A stretch of DNA of 64,000 nt from Actinostola sp. cb2023 (Eukaryota > Cnidaria > Anthozoa > Actiniaria > Actinostolidae), in contig JAUJYZ010000886.1 of assembly GCA_033675265.1 (NCBI GenBank), forward strand, positions 85,030 through 149,029, in the 5' to 3' direction. The notes beneath the pieces are model-generated. The model did not search any database, was not told the DNA's origin, and was given only the letters and a program-made list of their open reading frames with translations. Both the position numbers and the translations under genes were made by a program. Below are positions 32,021 to 43,849 of this stretch, piece after piece (positions within the stretch are counted from its first letter, which is position 1; each line of letters begins with the position of its first letter).

Positions 32021-32229
32021 GGCGCGTGGCCAGGCCAATGTCGAGTCAGTTACCTGTCAATCACCGTAGAGTGCGGATCTCCGCAACTATCGGCGCGGCC
32101 TCGACGAAGACTCGGTGTTTTCACGAATGCAAAAGTGATAATTTGAACCATTTTTCAATATTATTCTATTATTTAATTAACACAAGAAAACTGAAGAAAG
32201 ACTCGGAATAACATTTTGTTTTCGTCAAG

Positions 32230-32247
32230 ATGTCTTCAACCGTGAAA
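32230..32247 (+). CDS. Small five-exon gene, exon 1
   Basis: ATG followed by six codons (MSSTVK) and a perfect donor GTAAGT. It joins in phase 0 to exon 2 at 32,347. Confidence 0.6.
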
Positions 32248-32346
32248 GTAAGTGAAAACGCCCAATGAGTGATTGTTTCAATTTGTTGAATTTTGACGAT
32301 ATATTTTTGAGTCCTCACCAAACAAATTCATTGTTGTTTTTTCTAG

Positions 32347-32443
32347 TTTACTGTAGAAATAAAGAAAGAACTGGAAACAGACTTTTTAAAGTATATTCAA
32401 GAAATTGAAGGCAGTTTGATTCCTGAGGAGAAAAAGAAGACAG
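32347..32443 (+). CDS. Small five-exon gene, exon 2
   Basis: The acceptor TTCTAG and donor GTAACG bound FTVEIKKELETDF..LIPEEKKKT, a charged helical segment. It ends in phase 1 and fits exon 3. Confidence 0.65.
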
Positions 32444-32627
32444 GTAACGTAGTTTTATGCGCCGGCGCATAAATTTATGCAAAGCCCGCGAAAACAAGAG
32501 GCGGGTTTGTAGATTTCATGGCGGACTCATGGCGGTACGGTGGTTGTTCGCTGTTGGATTTCGATCAATTTCACGCCAATTTTAGAATAAATGTTCATTT
32601 TTCTTCTTCTTTTTTGTTTGATTTTAG

Positions 32628-32675
32628 GCACTAATAATGGGCGGAGGCACAGCAAAAAGCTGAAAATCGAAGTCG
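32628..32675 (+). CDS. Small five-exon gene, exon 3
   Basis: The acceptor follows a pyrimidine tract ending TTTTAG and the donor is GTAAGT. It encodes a very basic stretch (TNNGRRHSKKLKIEV), possibly a nuclear localisation or nucleic-acid-binding tail. Confidence 0.65.
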
Positions 32676-33190
32676 GTAAGTCATGCTGTCCTTGTGCTTG
32701 TATGTAGTTGTGAAGACCATCGATGTTTTCAATATGGCGTCTCATCTCTTCGACAACTTTTTTGGTTTTGCTGATCGTATAGGCATCGTTCATTTCCCCA
32801 AACAATAACACTTCTTTTTCATGTGTTTCCAAGTACTGTTAATCTCCTAATAAGAACTTCTTCTACATTAATTACCTAAAAGTAGTGTTCTGAATTTCGA
32901 ATACAAATGACAATGTAAGCTTATTAGCGTCATGTTCGCCGATACTTGAACAAACTATTATAGATAATTTATTGCAGGCTAAACAGAAACAGTGTTCATT
33001 ATCGTATTTGTGTGGGTGTGGTTTTTTACTTACAGCGATGCGAGGTTTGAATTTGAATAATAATATGCAAGAATTATAATATTGTATTCATAAAGAACTG
33101 CATGACATAAATTGACATTTAAATTTGTATATTTGCAGTTCACCCACTGTAAATAAAGATTATTATTATTATAAAGAACTTTATTATTAT

Positions 33191-33326
33191 TAGAGTGCAA
33201 ACACTAAAACCATGAAACAGTACAAACTATTTAGTGCTAAATAGCACCCACAAAAACAGAAGACATTGCACTATTTAGTGCTAATTAAAGTTAGCACTGT
33301 TTCATGATTTTAGTGTTTGCACTCTA
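33191..33326. mobile_element. Palindromic MITE, TAGAGTGCAAACAC ends
   Basis: Arms start TAGAGTGCAAACACTAAAA and end with the complement; the inner part repeats TTTAGTGCTA-type words. A relative lies inside 51,030-51,330. It is inside the intron of the five-exon gene. Confidence 0.75.
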
Positions 33327-33330
33327 TTGA

Positions 33331-33507
33331 AGAAATAGAAAACGAGGCAGCGTGCTCTATCGAGTTTATAGAAGCACGCGGGAATTGGAAGAATACGAGA
33401 GAAGTGCTAGGATACGCCTTGTGCTTCTTGCACTTCTTGAGTCTTCTTTCAATTCCCAAGTGCTTCTATAACTCGATAGAGCACAGCTACTGAGTTTTCT
33501 ATTTCTT
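33331..33507. mobile_element. Palindromic MITE, AGAAATAGAAAAC ends
   Basis: Inverted arms AGAAATAGAAAAC..GTTTTCTATTTCT enclose an inner hairpin around GTGCTCTATCGAG / CTCGATAGAGCAC. It directly abuts the preceding MITE. Confidence 0.7.
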
Positions 33508-33733
33508 TTATAAAATACAAGTATGATTTTGTTCGTTGCAAAAATGTTTGAATATCTGCGCGCACGTGCACTGTGCTCTCATAGAACATGCAGAATATGC
33601 ATCCTTTGGCCAATCAGAGCACACGTTATATCATAGTTATTTTATAATATAAATTGAGTGATGATCGAGTAGGACAAATAATTTATTGATCTCATGAACC
33701 ACTATTTTCTAATGTCGATTTGTTATATACTAG

Positions 33734-33770
33734 GTGACAAGAAACCTACCAATCCAATCAAACTGAAAAG
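33734..33770 (+). CDS. Small five-exon gene, exon 4
   Basis: The acceptor is ACTAG and the donor GTAAGC. It encodes DKKPTNPIKLK with 2-base overhangs on both sides that match exons 3 and 5. The intron before it (32,676-33,733) holds two nested palindromic MITEs. Confidence 0.6.
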
Positions 33771-33953
33771 GTAAGCTTTTGATACAACACAAAACTGAAA
33801 TTAATAAATGGTCAGTATACAAACAACTAAATACCATGGTACTCTAAAATGGCATTACATAAAAATCAATATTTTAATGTATCTAATATAAAGACTGTTG
33901 TGTTTTTCTTTGTTTGTGTGGTTGTGCTGATAAATATTTAACTTCCATTTTAG

Positions 33954-34098
33954 TGAATCTACTGCTGAAGAATGTCCTTTCTGCCTTCAGACGCCTTGTG
34001 TGGTTTTACCAGGAAGACCAAGAGGACTTGAGAGACCAACAAACCACACAAAGCGTCTGAAGGAATACAGATTTTATTATATACTCATCATTATGTAA
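33954..34098 (+). CDS. Small five-exon gene, last exon
   Basis: Acceptor TTTTAG, then SESTAEECPFCLQTPCVV, a basic linker and KRLKEYRFYY, ending IIM and stop. The spliced product is 114 residues. CPFC..PCVV followed by an R-rich stretch and KR..YR.FY resembles an uncharacterised Cys-type family common in marine invertebrate genomes, here cut short at its C-terminus. The coding sequence for CLQTPCVV and for the HTKRLKE part are 23-bp inverted copies of each other (33,984-34,006 and 34,041-34,063, one mismatch). Function unknown. Confidence 0.6.
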
Positions 34099-34386
34099 AT
34101 CAGGGCTATGGACTAATGAGCTATACCTTGAAAGAAAACAGGAGCTGGGGTGTCACATTACTGACATCAGAGAAGTGATGCCTTGGTGTGTAGTACAAGA
34201 TGTTAGAAATAGGTGGCCAAACCCTCCTCATATACCATATATGGGTCATAGACGAGCATGAGTAATACTAAGATGCAACCATAGTTTTATTTATTACATT
34301 AGAAAGGAATGGTTTTGAAGCCCAGCAAACATCATTAACCATTGCATTTGAGTCTAAATCAAAATATTGTACACAGTTACAGTCCA

Positions 34387-34430
<44 letters not shown>

Positions 34431-34821
34431 ACTTGACCCATGTTTGTGAAACCCTGATCCTGTTTAGGACAAAAAGATCTAAAATACCTACCCTGTCTAG
34501 GACAACACCACCCTCTATTTTAGGACCCTGTTTAGGACAAAGGGCAAAATACACACTGTCTTCTTTTACACAATTTTAACATGTTTTATGTTGACTGATG
34601 ACCTGATAAAGATCGGCAAGCGTCTCGGATCTCGGATGGCTAAATACCGGAAAAATACATATTTAACGACGACAATCGTGCATTACCATACCCTGTATAA
34701 GACAGACTCACATAAAATTATATACCCTGTTCAGGACAGCGAGGTCAAAAAACCATACCCTGTCCAGCGGCACGTCCCGTATAGCCCATATATGGGAGTA
34801 CTCTCCCCCCCCCCCCCCCCG
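34387..34821. mobile_element. TIR element capped by poly-G / poly-C
   Basis: A run of about 43 G at the left and 16 C at the right cap inverted ends carrying GTACT..CCCAT(A/G)T. GTTACAG occurs just outside both ends (a candidate target duplication, though four bases separate it from the left G-run). The inside has several CCTGT..AGGACA units and no gene. Confidence 0.6.
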
Positions 34822-34829
34822 GGTTACAG

Positions 34830-36250
34830 CGACCTACTCAACATCCATGTTGTGCTTCGTAACCATTCTTTTCTATCAACTATGGTGCAACTTACATGGA
34901 GTCTATGTTTTTATTAACAAATTACATTGATTTTACTGTCGTTTATACTACGGTATATGTATTAGACCAGCTGACACATTCAAGCAAGTGAGTGGAAATT
35001 TGGTTCAAAGTATAAAATATTGAAAATATATCCCATATAGGTTATGAGGAAGTTTAATTGACATACCTGTTTCTTACATCTTGTATGATTTAACAAATAG
35101 ACCAGCTTTTCCATTGTTCCATTCAGTAATACAGCATGAAGGAAATGATGAGAGCACAAAATAAGTGTAGGGAGAGCATGAGCCGTTAGGCAAGTGCACT
35201 CCACACTTCTCGAGTGCTCTCAGTAGTAACGTCCTAAGTGCTTTATTACTAAACGGAGCAATGGAAAAGCTGGTCTATTTGTTTTATTATATAGAAACTG
35301 GATTTTTGATTTAAAAAAAATGAGAAGGGTAAAAAAAATGGGAAGCACTTGAGGATTCTGTTGTGTTTTTGAATAAAATTTTAGTTAAAGTGTGCACTAC
35401 TGATGCCATTGTCATGCCATCGAGCGTGTGCTGGGTTTGTTTTCTTCAGAATTTTGGTCTTTTAAAACTTTATTTCACCTTATTGAAATAATAACAGTGG
35501 AGGACATCTGTAAATGGCAAGGTCTTTGTGTAGCTGTGCACACAAATTGTCCTGAAAAACAATACATAGAACGACAATAGAACAATAGCCAGGACTCAGG
35601 TTGTGCAGCTACACAAGACCTGACCCTGTAAATCAGATACAAAATCATCCTCATTTGCACAAATTTTAACTTGGATTTCCTCAGCCAAACTGCTTCCTAT
35701 CATCAAATTTATAGTAAACATCTAGTTATACATTGTTGGATTCGATAAGTAATTGTATGGGATTTTACAAACTCTTGCCTGCGACTCAAGTTAGTAAATC
35801 CCAAAAAGATTGGTCCCTCATGTTGTATATATTACTTATTATACTGAGGTGTAAAAATAATATTATACTTCTTGAATCAAGCATTGGTATTCACAAAAAT
35901 ACATGTCAGAGACTATTATAACAATATTTTTCTACCATTGAAATACATGTACACTACAATGGAGTACAAAATCAAATACATCGACAACATTGGCAAAAAT
36001 GCAGTTTATTGACATTATTAAGTATGAACCATTTTATTGTAACAATGAATCAAGAAAATCAATAAAGACATTTACCAACATAACGGATACAACTTACCTG
36101 TACATGTACAATACCCAGTTGTGTAAATAAAAATGTTTGTGCATTTGATATACCATTCACTTTTATGATAATCAGTGGCTCCTAAAAGAGCCTTTTTTTT
36201 TGCAAGCAGCACAGAGACGACACAGCCATCTTCCCCTTGGTCATCTGAAA
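34830..36250. other. Gene-free stretch
   Basis: AT-rich. An inverted pair (TTTGTGTAGCTGTGCACAC against its complement) lies at about 35,520-35,610, and an AAAAGCTGGTCTATTTGTT word recurs inverted at about 35,090 and 35,266. No exon found. Confidence 0.45.
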
Positions 36251-36256
36251 AAAAAA

Positions 36257-36406
36257 CTACAAACAACCTGAAAAAAAAGTAGTCCATATGGTATCCCTAA
36301 AAAGGTACGTCTTTGGAAGAAGCACCCTTGTAGGGGCCATTCTGTCAGGGTTCCTTGCATACTGGTAATGCTGGAGAGAGAACACCTCTCTGTTGACATT
36401 TTCATT
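36257..36406 (-). pseudogene. Transposase-like gene, terminal exon (frameshifted)
   Basis: The acceptor lies after a T-rich tract on minus (TTTTTTTTCAG). The first codons NENVNRE continue exactly from the exon at 37,356-37,475 (..AVLDW). The expected continuation (APTRVLLPKTYLFRDTIW, stop at 36,257) is in the other frame, so one base is missing or extra near 36,385. The family pattern FWIESFN..PKRI.F...LAVLDWNENVNR is one I have seen repeatedly in transposon-derived animal proteins but cannot name. Confidence 0.6.
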
Positions 36407-36499
36407 CTGAAAAAAAAATGAAGTTAAAAGTTAGTATGACTTAGTACTATACCATCTATAAATACTGCAACTACTAAAGATTCATAATATGGTAAGAAA

Positions 36500-36890
36500 A
36501 GGCTTGTTTCATCGACCTGGAATTTATTTTGGAAATAAACCGAGCTTTCGAGCTACAAGCTCATCTTTAGGGTTACAATGTGTGTGTATAGGCGTCATTA
36601 CAACGTTGAAAAAACTAATGGGATGTGAGAGCAAGCACAAAGCGTGTGAGGAAGAAGCAAGCAAAAGAAACACTTTGTTACGGTGTGCGAGCATAATATA
36701 AGAACAGGAAGGAAAAAGATAAGTAAAAGAGGAAATGAAATAAATAAATAAGTGAATGAATAAATAAATAAATAAAAGAGATCAAGAGAGAAAGAGAGAA
36801 GTAAAGGCAAAACTAATGATGATCTAGCAAGCTACAAAATATTATTATAATATTATTTCCAAAATAAATACCAGGTCGATCGATGAACAA
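36500..36890. repeat. Inverted repeat
   Basis: GCTTGTTTCATCGACCTGG at about 36,502 pairs with CCAGGTCGATCGATGAACAAGC near 36,872; between them are short AAATAAAT tracts. Probably a retroposon/MITE remnant lying between the two transposase-like exons. Confidence 0.5.
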
Positions 36891-37355
36891 GCATTTACTT
36901 ATTATGAATTACAACATGACCTACAAACAAGGATTGGATTTACTAAGAACCATTTTTGTGGAATTTTGTGTTTTGCAGTTAGAGGTGTAGTTGTCAGTAT
37001 ATTAATCAAACTATGCATGTTGTAATCATGCAATGGCTAAATGAACAGCAAATCAATATATAGATTACATATAGTACAGCTTATTTGATGGTTTGACAGA
37101 TAATATGTGTGGATATTTTATGAGTTGCATAGTATTACGTCTGAGCCTGTAGGGTGAGGAAAAATACGAGCAATGAGTAATATGTCTGTGAGTGTTATCT
37201 GTCAAACCATGAAATTAATAAGGGGTTTATTATTCCACAATTAATGTTGTTTCTTTGTTTCCTGAAGTTTTGACCCATTTTTGCGTGGTCTCTTGCCCTT
37301 ATATAGTAAAATGATGCACGAGTGGAATAATAAAGCCATGTATAACATATCATAC

Positions 37356-37475
37356 CCAGTCAAGAACTGCTAGTTGAATACGAGTGCCATTACTCTCATC
37401 TCCAAAGCTGATCCTTTTTGGTGCATACATCAGTATGGCAGAATTGAAAGATTCTATCCAGAAGCTGTCACGACA
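37356..37475 (-). CDS. Transposase-like gene, internal exon
   Basis: A 120-bp, 40-codon phase-0 exon lies between TTATTTCAG and GTATGA. It encodes CRDSFWIESFNSAIL and MYAPKRISFGDE, then QLAVLDW. It fits in frame to the next exon at 36,406. Earlier exons on the minus strand were not recognised; the interval 37,480-37,840 has open frame but no motif. Confidence 0.6.
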
Positions 37476-37839
37476 CTGAAATAAATCATTCATCAATGGC
37501 CACATAATTCCCCCAACTAACATGACCACAATACTACAAGCTTGGGGTAAGAAGTTTATTGTGTATAAAAATACGTCACTGGGGACGGACAAGTAATCAC
37601 GTACACAAAATAAACCTCTCTGCCACATCCACCAATGATGAAAATGGGGGGTGGGAGGGTGAAATAATCGAATCACAATAATAATAATAATAGCACCACA
37701 AATCGATGTGAACAGTACGAAGGTCAAACGTAATGTGACCATCTGCCCAGCTTAATTCTGTAACATTATCCCAACATATGTCAGCAAGGTCAATTAATGT
37801 CTTGAGGATGACCAGCATCCCCAAAGACAAACAATTCCC

Positions 37840-38116
37840 TATTATTATTATCATTGTTATTATTATTATTATTATCATTGTTGTTATAAGTATTATTATT
37901 ATTATTCATTATTATTATTATTATTATTATTATCAGTTGTTATTATTATTATTATTATCATTGTTATTATTTTTATTATTATTATTCATTATTATTATTA
38001 TTATTATTATTATCAGTTGTTATTATCAGTTGTTATTATTATTATTAGTAGTAGTAGTAGTAGTATTATTATTATCATTGTCATTGTTATTATTATTATT
38101 ATTATTATTATCATTG

Positions 38117-38153
<37 letters not shown>

Positions 38154-38167
38154 TTATTATTATTATC

Positions 38168-38216
<49 letters not shown>

Positions 38217-38246
38217 TATTATTATTATTATTATTATTATTTTACA
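37840..38246. repeat. ATT trinucleotide array
   Basis: About 400 bp of (ATT)n with CATTG and AGT interruptions. Open frames through it are artefacts. Confidence 0.95.
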
Positions 38247-38249
38247 ATT

Positions 38250-39710
38250 TGCCAAAATGCAGGTGAAGATATAATAGGACATGAAGTCCCCTACAATACA
38301 AGGCTCTCCACCCAACCCAAATCCCGCATGGCCAACTATTCCGGTCATCCTGAGCCGGAAGTCACGCAACGACTTTCATTTGGAAAATATACCTCGAGTA
38401 TCAGTCAAATTCGCTCTAAAACACGTTCCATAAGGCTCCTTTAGTGAACTAAACACCATTCGAATTGAAAACAACTACCAAAACTGTATGTGTTAGGTAT
38501 ATTTAGAGCTCAATATTATCGAAGAAACATTTTAGAAGCGAAATACTAACTCGGTTCGACGATTTTGATCAATAGCACAGGGAGCCCAAGCGCCCTCAGG
38601 CCCGGACTTGGAGAAATCTAACTTACTTGCGACGGTATCCCTGTGCTTTAACAGCTATCCCATGGATCTTGATATCTAAGGTTTATTTTGATGCCAAACA
38701 TGATGATTTTCGGTAAAGTTTCGACTTCAAACTTCACTATTCTTCGTCCACCGGAAGCGGACATTTGGTGTTCTCATTTTGTGATAATGGAGCATTTTCA
38801 AAGCGCTCAAATAAACATGGAATTATTTCCAATCTGGACATGCTTTCGTGAATGGCCTTACAAGTAAGTCTAATTTTATATATCCACCACGGCAAATTGA
38901 AAAAAGTCCTCAGAATTTCGACAATTAGACTTGGAACTTCGCACTTTTGCATGTTTCTATCCAAATTTACAGAGGCAGTATGTACGATATACAGGCTATC
39001 GAATATTTCTTCAAGTAAACATAGGAAATTGTATTTTTGTAATTTTTATTAGCCAGAACAAAGCATAAGGAGTAGTAGAAAAACTATTCTACCACGGCAA
39101 ATTAATTTTCTTCAGAACGTAAACTTTAATTTGCCTTGATTTGATCGCTTCCCAGTCAAGCCTTTGTATTTGTATTCGCCATTTTGATTATTCGATTGGG
39201 GGGAGACCGCTGCAATCGCGTTGATTAATCCCTGACTTTCAATTTTGCACTTGATTTCTATAGACGTCATTTCTGGTCTCGTGAGGTATGGTCATCAGCT
39301 GAATTGCACCTTTTCATTAGAATACTCTGCTTGATAGAACATGGAGGGTAGTCTTTGCCGGCCCTCAGTTGAAGGTAAATATTGAGATTCAAGGACTTTT
39401 AACAGCTGCATGATTGATATGAAGCAATAAAGCAATATAATAATTACCGCCTCTCAAGTTTATAGTCTGATATGCTGAAACAAGCCAAAAGAAGGACATA
39501 AACACTATATTACTGATATGTGTTGTCGATTTGTGATCATAGAGGCTACGAAGATCGCATGTACCATCATTTGCTTAAAGTTATTAAAACGCTGACTGCA
39601 GATTGAGTATTATAGCTCCTTAACTTTGGTTTTGTTGAGCACTCTTCTTCAGATTGTACCATTGCTGTTTGCATTAATGCTGGCCCACTACTCTGTAGTT
39701 TGAGCACTTT
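38250..39710. other. Gene-free stretch
   Basis: No coherent exon recognised. CACGGCAAATT recurs at about 38,887 and 39,094. Confidence 0.4.
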
Positions 39711-39712
39711 GG

Positions 39713-40170
39713 CATAGGCCTTTTCACGGATAGACCGGAAGTAGCCGAACGCAAGGCACTGTGGACTATATTCGGCACAAACACAGCAATCTGAGCGCCA
39801 TTTTGGATCGAAGAACTCCGGAATAACATAGACAAACTCACTTCATCATGCCTAGGTGTACCGTGATGGGCTGCAATAATGACACGAGATACCGAGAAAG
39901 GTTCGTTTTATTGTTTTTTTCTTCGTTTCTTTGTGTATAACGGCAATTTGAATAGCATAAAATGAAAATTATACGTGGCAGACCGTATAATGTAGTTACT
40001 AGAGATTACTATATTTTACTAATGTTAGATGGGTCATTATGCCACATGTCAGGAGTATTTCGTGTCATTATTGCAGCCCATATGGCGCCTTGATTGTCGT
40101 GTTTGTGCCGAATCTAGACCAGAATGCACTTCGTTCAGCTACTTCCGGTCTATCCGTGAAAAGGTCTATG
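39713..40170. mobile_element. Foldback element carrying a THAP-type first exon
   Basis: Inverted ends CATAGGCCTTTTCACGG / complement extend over about 100 bp (CGGATAGACCGGAAGTAG). The left arm includes an ATG with MPRCTVMGCNNDTRYRER at 39,848-39,901. The right arm carries the GCNNDT part in reverse with an internal deletion. No transposase body is present. Confidence 0.65.
39848..39901 (+). pseudogene. THAP zinc-finger first-exon fragment
   Basis: MPRCTVMGCNND is the usual beginning of THAP domains (CxxxxC of the C2CH zinc site). The rest of the domain (AVPTIF box, C..H) is missing, and the frame runs to a stop about 13 codons later. A captured piece of a P-element-like transposase or of a host THAP gene is likely. 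Confidence 0.5.
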
Positions 40171-42005
40171 GTACAGTGAACCTTTTAAACTGCCTTGTTG
40201 CAAGCTTGCTTGCTTCATAGCTAAGGTTCAGTCTGAAACCTCTGTTCTGCACTGATGACCTCACAAAGAGCGAAACAGTACTGTCTGCAGATTGAGTATA
40301 TATATATAATTATATATATACCTTAGCTATTTTTAACATTTTTAGCTTTCTTATCAATAGTTCATTATATCCATTCATTCATTCCACGTTTTCATTTTTA
40401 ATTTATTCTTAATCTATTGTCCTTTTATTCTATCATTACTATAAATACTTAATTATAGATTTTCATTTAGTAGTCTCCAAGTGTTGTAATTAAATACATT
40501 ATATTACTGAAGAAGGCCAAACAGGCCGAAGCGTTTATTAAAGTTCTTGGACCAGCAAGTAGTTCGCTTGATGTCTACACCATTTATCCTCAACTAGTTA
40601 TCCTTTATGACATCTGCGTCTGGCATTGCCAGAAATCAGAGCCATTTTGCGTCTACGATTATTTGTGTCAGCGGAGTTACCCAGAATCAAAAGATTATGC
40701 TCAAATTCATGTAAACTATGTGAAATCTGAATCACAAACTAATAGTGTGAAGCGATCTTGATCATACAGCCTCTACATTTTAAAATGATTGCAAATTTAG
40801 CAAAAAGATACAAAAATGGTATTTACCACAGGAAACCCAAAGTTGAACCCCCTCCTCTCCTATATCTCTCTCCTATTTCTCGCTTTTTGAGCTAACTCAG
40901 CTAACTATCTCCGGGTTTCCTGTGTAATCTAACAGGACAGGCTACTTATGTAAACATGACGATCCAAATAATCTTGATAGAAGCGTTTCATCGAGTGAAA
41001 AACAACGGTGAAAACAGTATATTTACTCAGTATGCTTCTGTATCGGCGAAAGTGGAATTTAGCTTATCTTTGGCTGGACTTTGTCATATTAGAAGTGGAA
41101 TTGATGGCCAAACAAGTGTGATATTCTGTGAGTTTAGATCAGTGATGTCCTTTCGAACTGGCTATCGGGAAAGTGTGTACCATGCTCGATGAAGCTGCTA
41201 CCGGACTCCAACTTTTAGGAATTTACTTAATTTGGCGGCCTTTTACAGTAACAGACAGAGGTGAGATGTTGTTGAGAGAGCGATTTTTGAAATCGATTTT
41301 GTCATACTTTATTTTCGCTTGTTTGTAAGAAGTGTACTCGATTCGAGCACCCAAAACATTAAACTTGTGAATTAGCTATCGGGAGTTTGCATCCGAAGTT
41401 TAGTTCTTCAGATATTTCTGATTTTCTATGTTTTGCCATATATTTCTACCATTTCTCTTTGATATGTAAATGAACGAAAAGCTTATGAATAATGAGCTGC
41501 GCGACCAGGCAAGTCTCTGATTTCTGGGTATGGGTATCTAAAGATCCTACTCGCTAGTGGCAAGGTTGTTGGCGTTCCAATCACTACTCGTATTTTGCCT
41601 ATATAAAATTATATATTATATAAAACAAAATGTAAAGACAGAGAAAAAAGTTACTCTAGTTTCATGCTCTAGGCGATCATCAGACTAAAGTTCATGTAGG
41701 TTCCGTGATATATATATTCATCGTTGGACAATAACCATCTCTTCTATTCTGAATATATATATTATAGATGAAAACAAGAATAAGACATCCAACGAAGTTC
41801 AGTGTGTTTAGGTGTGGTTGGTAAGTAAATAGGAACAAGAAGCTGATTAGCGTGAACTCGGCCTCCTTAATAACGCTATTTTGATAGGTTAAATGAAACC
41901 TAAAAATGTATTTCTATCATCATACAGAAGTAGTTTTAGCTTATTATTGCACAATTTGCTGTAAAACAGATGTTTCACAGTCGATCGACACTGTACCAAG
42001 TTAAG
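40171..42005. other. Gene-free stretch with MITE relics
   Basis: A LINE-like 3' tail motif (AAGAAGGCCAAACAGGCCGA) lies at about 40,510. A roughly 100-bp unit with inverted CACAGGAAACCC ends sits at about 40,829-40,924; the same word occurs at the ends of the foldback at 24.4-26.2 kb. Nothing coding is supported. Confidence 0.45.
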
Positions 42006-42010
42006 TGAAG

Positions 42011-42109
42011 TTTAGAAAACGAGAGGCCGTGTTGTATCGGTGGATATAGATACGAGGCGAAGCGGAGTATCTATATACCCGATACAACACGGCATCGAGT
42101 TTTCTAAAC
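42011..42109. repeat. Hairpin repeat
   Basis: TTTAGAAAACGAG..CTCG.GTTTTCTAAA arms enclose GTGTTGTATCGG / CCGATACAACAC. It shares the GTGTTGTAT core with the hairpin at 45,362. Confidence 0.7.
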
Positions 42110-42328
42110 GACTTCTAAAACCCAACATCATTTAAGCTGATATTTAATAATTTCCGATGGAAAAGATTAAAGAAAAGCACAAATTTGTAGGTAACGGAGA
42201 TGTCTGTGACACTGCGATCATGCGCACTGAACACCACAATTCGTCGCACATTTGAAAGAGGTCAGTGATGCGATACTAAAACTGAGACCTTTGCATACAG
42301 GCCTGTGTTTCAGGTAGTCAGTTCTAGA

Positions 42329-42437
42329 ACTGATTAATGAAACATGAGTGTTCTATCACTTTTAGTTATAACACTCATGTTTATGCATGAGTGTTATAAC
42401 TAAAAGTGATAGAACACTCATGTTTTATTAATCAGTT
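42329..42437. repeat. Nearly perfect palindrome
   Basis: Arms of about 50 bp (AACTGATTAATGAAACATGA..) meet at a tiny TTTATG loop. Confidence 0.85.
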
Positions 42438-42491
42438 ATATAACTAAAAACCTGGCAGGTCTGTATGGGGGTATCAAGGTCCATGCACCTG

Positions 42492-43350
42492 ACCCAATGG
42501 TCAGCTCCAAGAGAAAACGAGGGACAGAGAGTGCATCTTGGGGGTCAGCTGGGATATGTGAATCGTAGTTGGGCTATTTTTAGCATGCGGACGTAAAAGA
42601 AAACTTACTTCCGTTTCGGTTTGAGTGTCAACGTGGTCATATGTTTTGACTGTTTTGTCGATGAAACCAATTCAAAAATGAAGGAAAATGGTTTTTATTA
42701 AGCAGATACTTCGAAAAGGAAAGAGATATACTCAGATTAAAGTGATGCTGGGAGAAAATTCGAATTGAAAGACGACGGTTGTAATTTAATTCAATTTATT
42801 TGACAGATATCTGTCAGTTTATTTATGTAATCTCTCGTAGCACACAACAGACGTCCGTAAAGGACTATAAATTGCAGAGTTTTGAAGAAATTCCCATCGT
42901 TTTCGAAATAAATACAGTTTATTTTTAACGTTCGCCCTCCGCTGTTTGCCGCCTGAGCTTCTTTGAAATGGCTGTTGAAGTTCGGAGAGTTGTTGCTCGT
43001 TCGAAATATGTCACAGGTCAATCAGAGCGCCGTCGTCTTCGCTTTCAGTATCAGGCTCAAATTCATCGAAAGAATTCCAATTTTCTCCCAGCGAGTCACT
43101 TTAATCTGAGTATATCTCTTTCCTTTTCGAAGTATCTGCTTAATAAAAACCATTTTCCTTCATTTTTGAATTGGTTTCATCGACAAAACAGTCAAAACGT
43201 ATGACCACGTTGACACTCAAACCGAAACGGAAGTAAGTTTTCTTTTACGTCCGCATGCTAAAAATAGCCCAACTACGATTTACATATCCCAAGGCCATGA
43301 CTGGCAGATTCACTCTCTGTCCCTCATTTTCTCTTGTCAGCTCCCATTGG
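42492..43350. mobile_element. Foldback element with ~290-bp arms
   Basis: The left arm (42,492-42,780) and right arm (43,029-43,350) are inverted copies that include ACTTCCGTTTCGGTTTGAGT and its complement. The 250-bp centre has no transposase. Confidence 0.75.
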
Positions 43351-43462
43351 CCTAATAGCTCACGAATTATTAATGAGTTTTAGAAGATTGGATATAAACG
43401 GCATGGTTAAGAATGCCAGTAAAAATGGACGATTGTTCAAGAAGCACGAATTAAATTATATA

Positions 43463-43713
43463 CAGTCATTCTCAAAAAGGTTGTCCCGATGAAAAGACTA
43501 CAATACTACAATAAAGTCACGTGATTCATTATGTATTCTGCGCATGTAACTGCGAGTTGATGCCGGCGCCATTACATTCAGTTCTCACAATGCAGTGTAT
43601 TTTTGCATCTCAAATTAAAATTCCACGCGAGGAAAATGAATATATAGTGAATCATGTGATTTTATTGTAGTATTGCAGTCTTTTCATCTGGACAACCTTT
43701 TTGAGAATGACTG
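43463..43713. mobile_element. Mariner/Tc1-type MITE, TA target duplication
   Basis: Ends CAGTCATTCTCAAAAAGGTT and the complement are flanked by TA on both sides, with arms over 50 bp. No transposase. Confidence 0.8.
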
Positions 43714-43849
43714 TATATAAATCAAAAATCGTTATATATTGTAGCCAAATAATATAACTGCATTAGGTAACTATTATAGAAAATAGTCAGTGCTAAAACA
43801 AAACCTTGGACATGAAGATGATGAGAAGTGAAAAGTTAAAGATGGGATA

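Noticed and set aside
37778..38274. Hydrophobic I/L/Y-rich frame resembling a membrane protein
   Set aside because: It is the translation of an ATT microsatellite.
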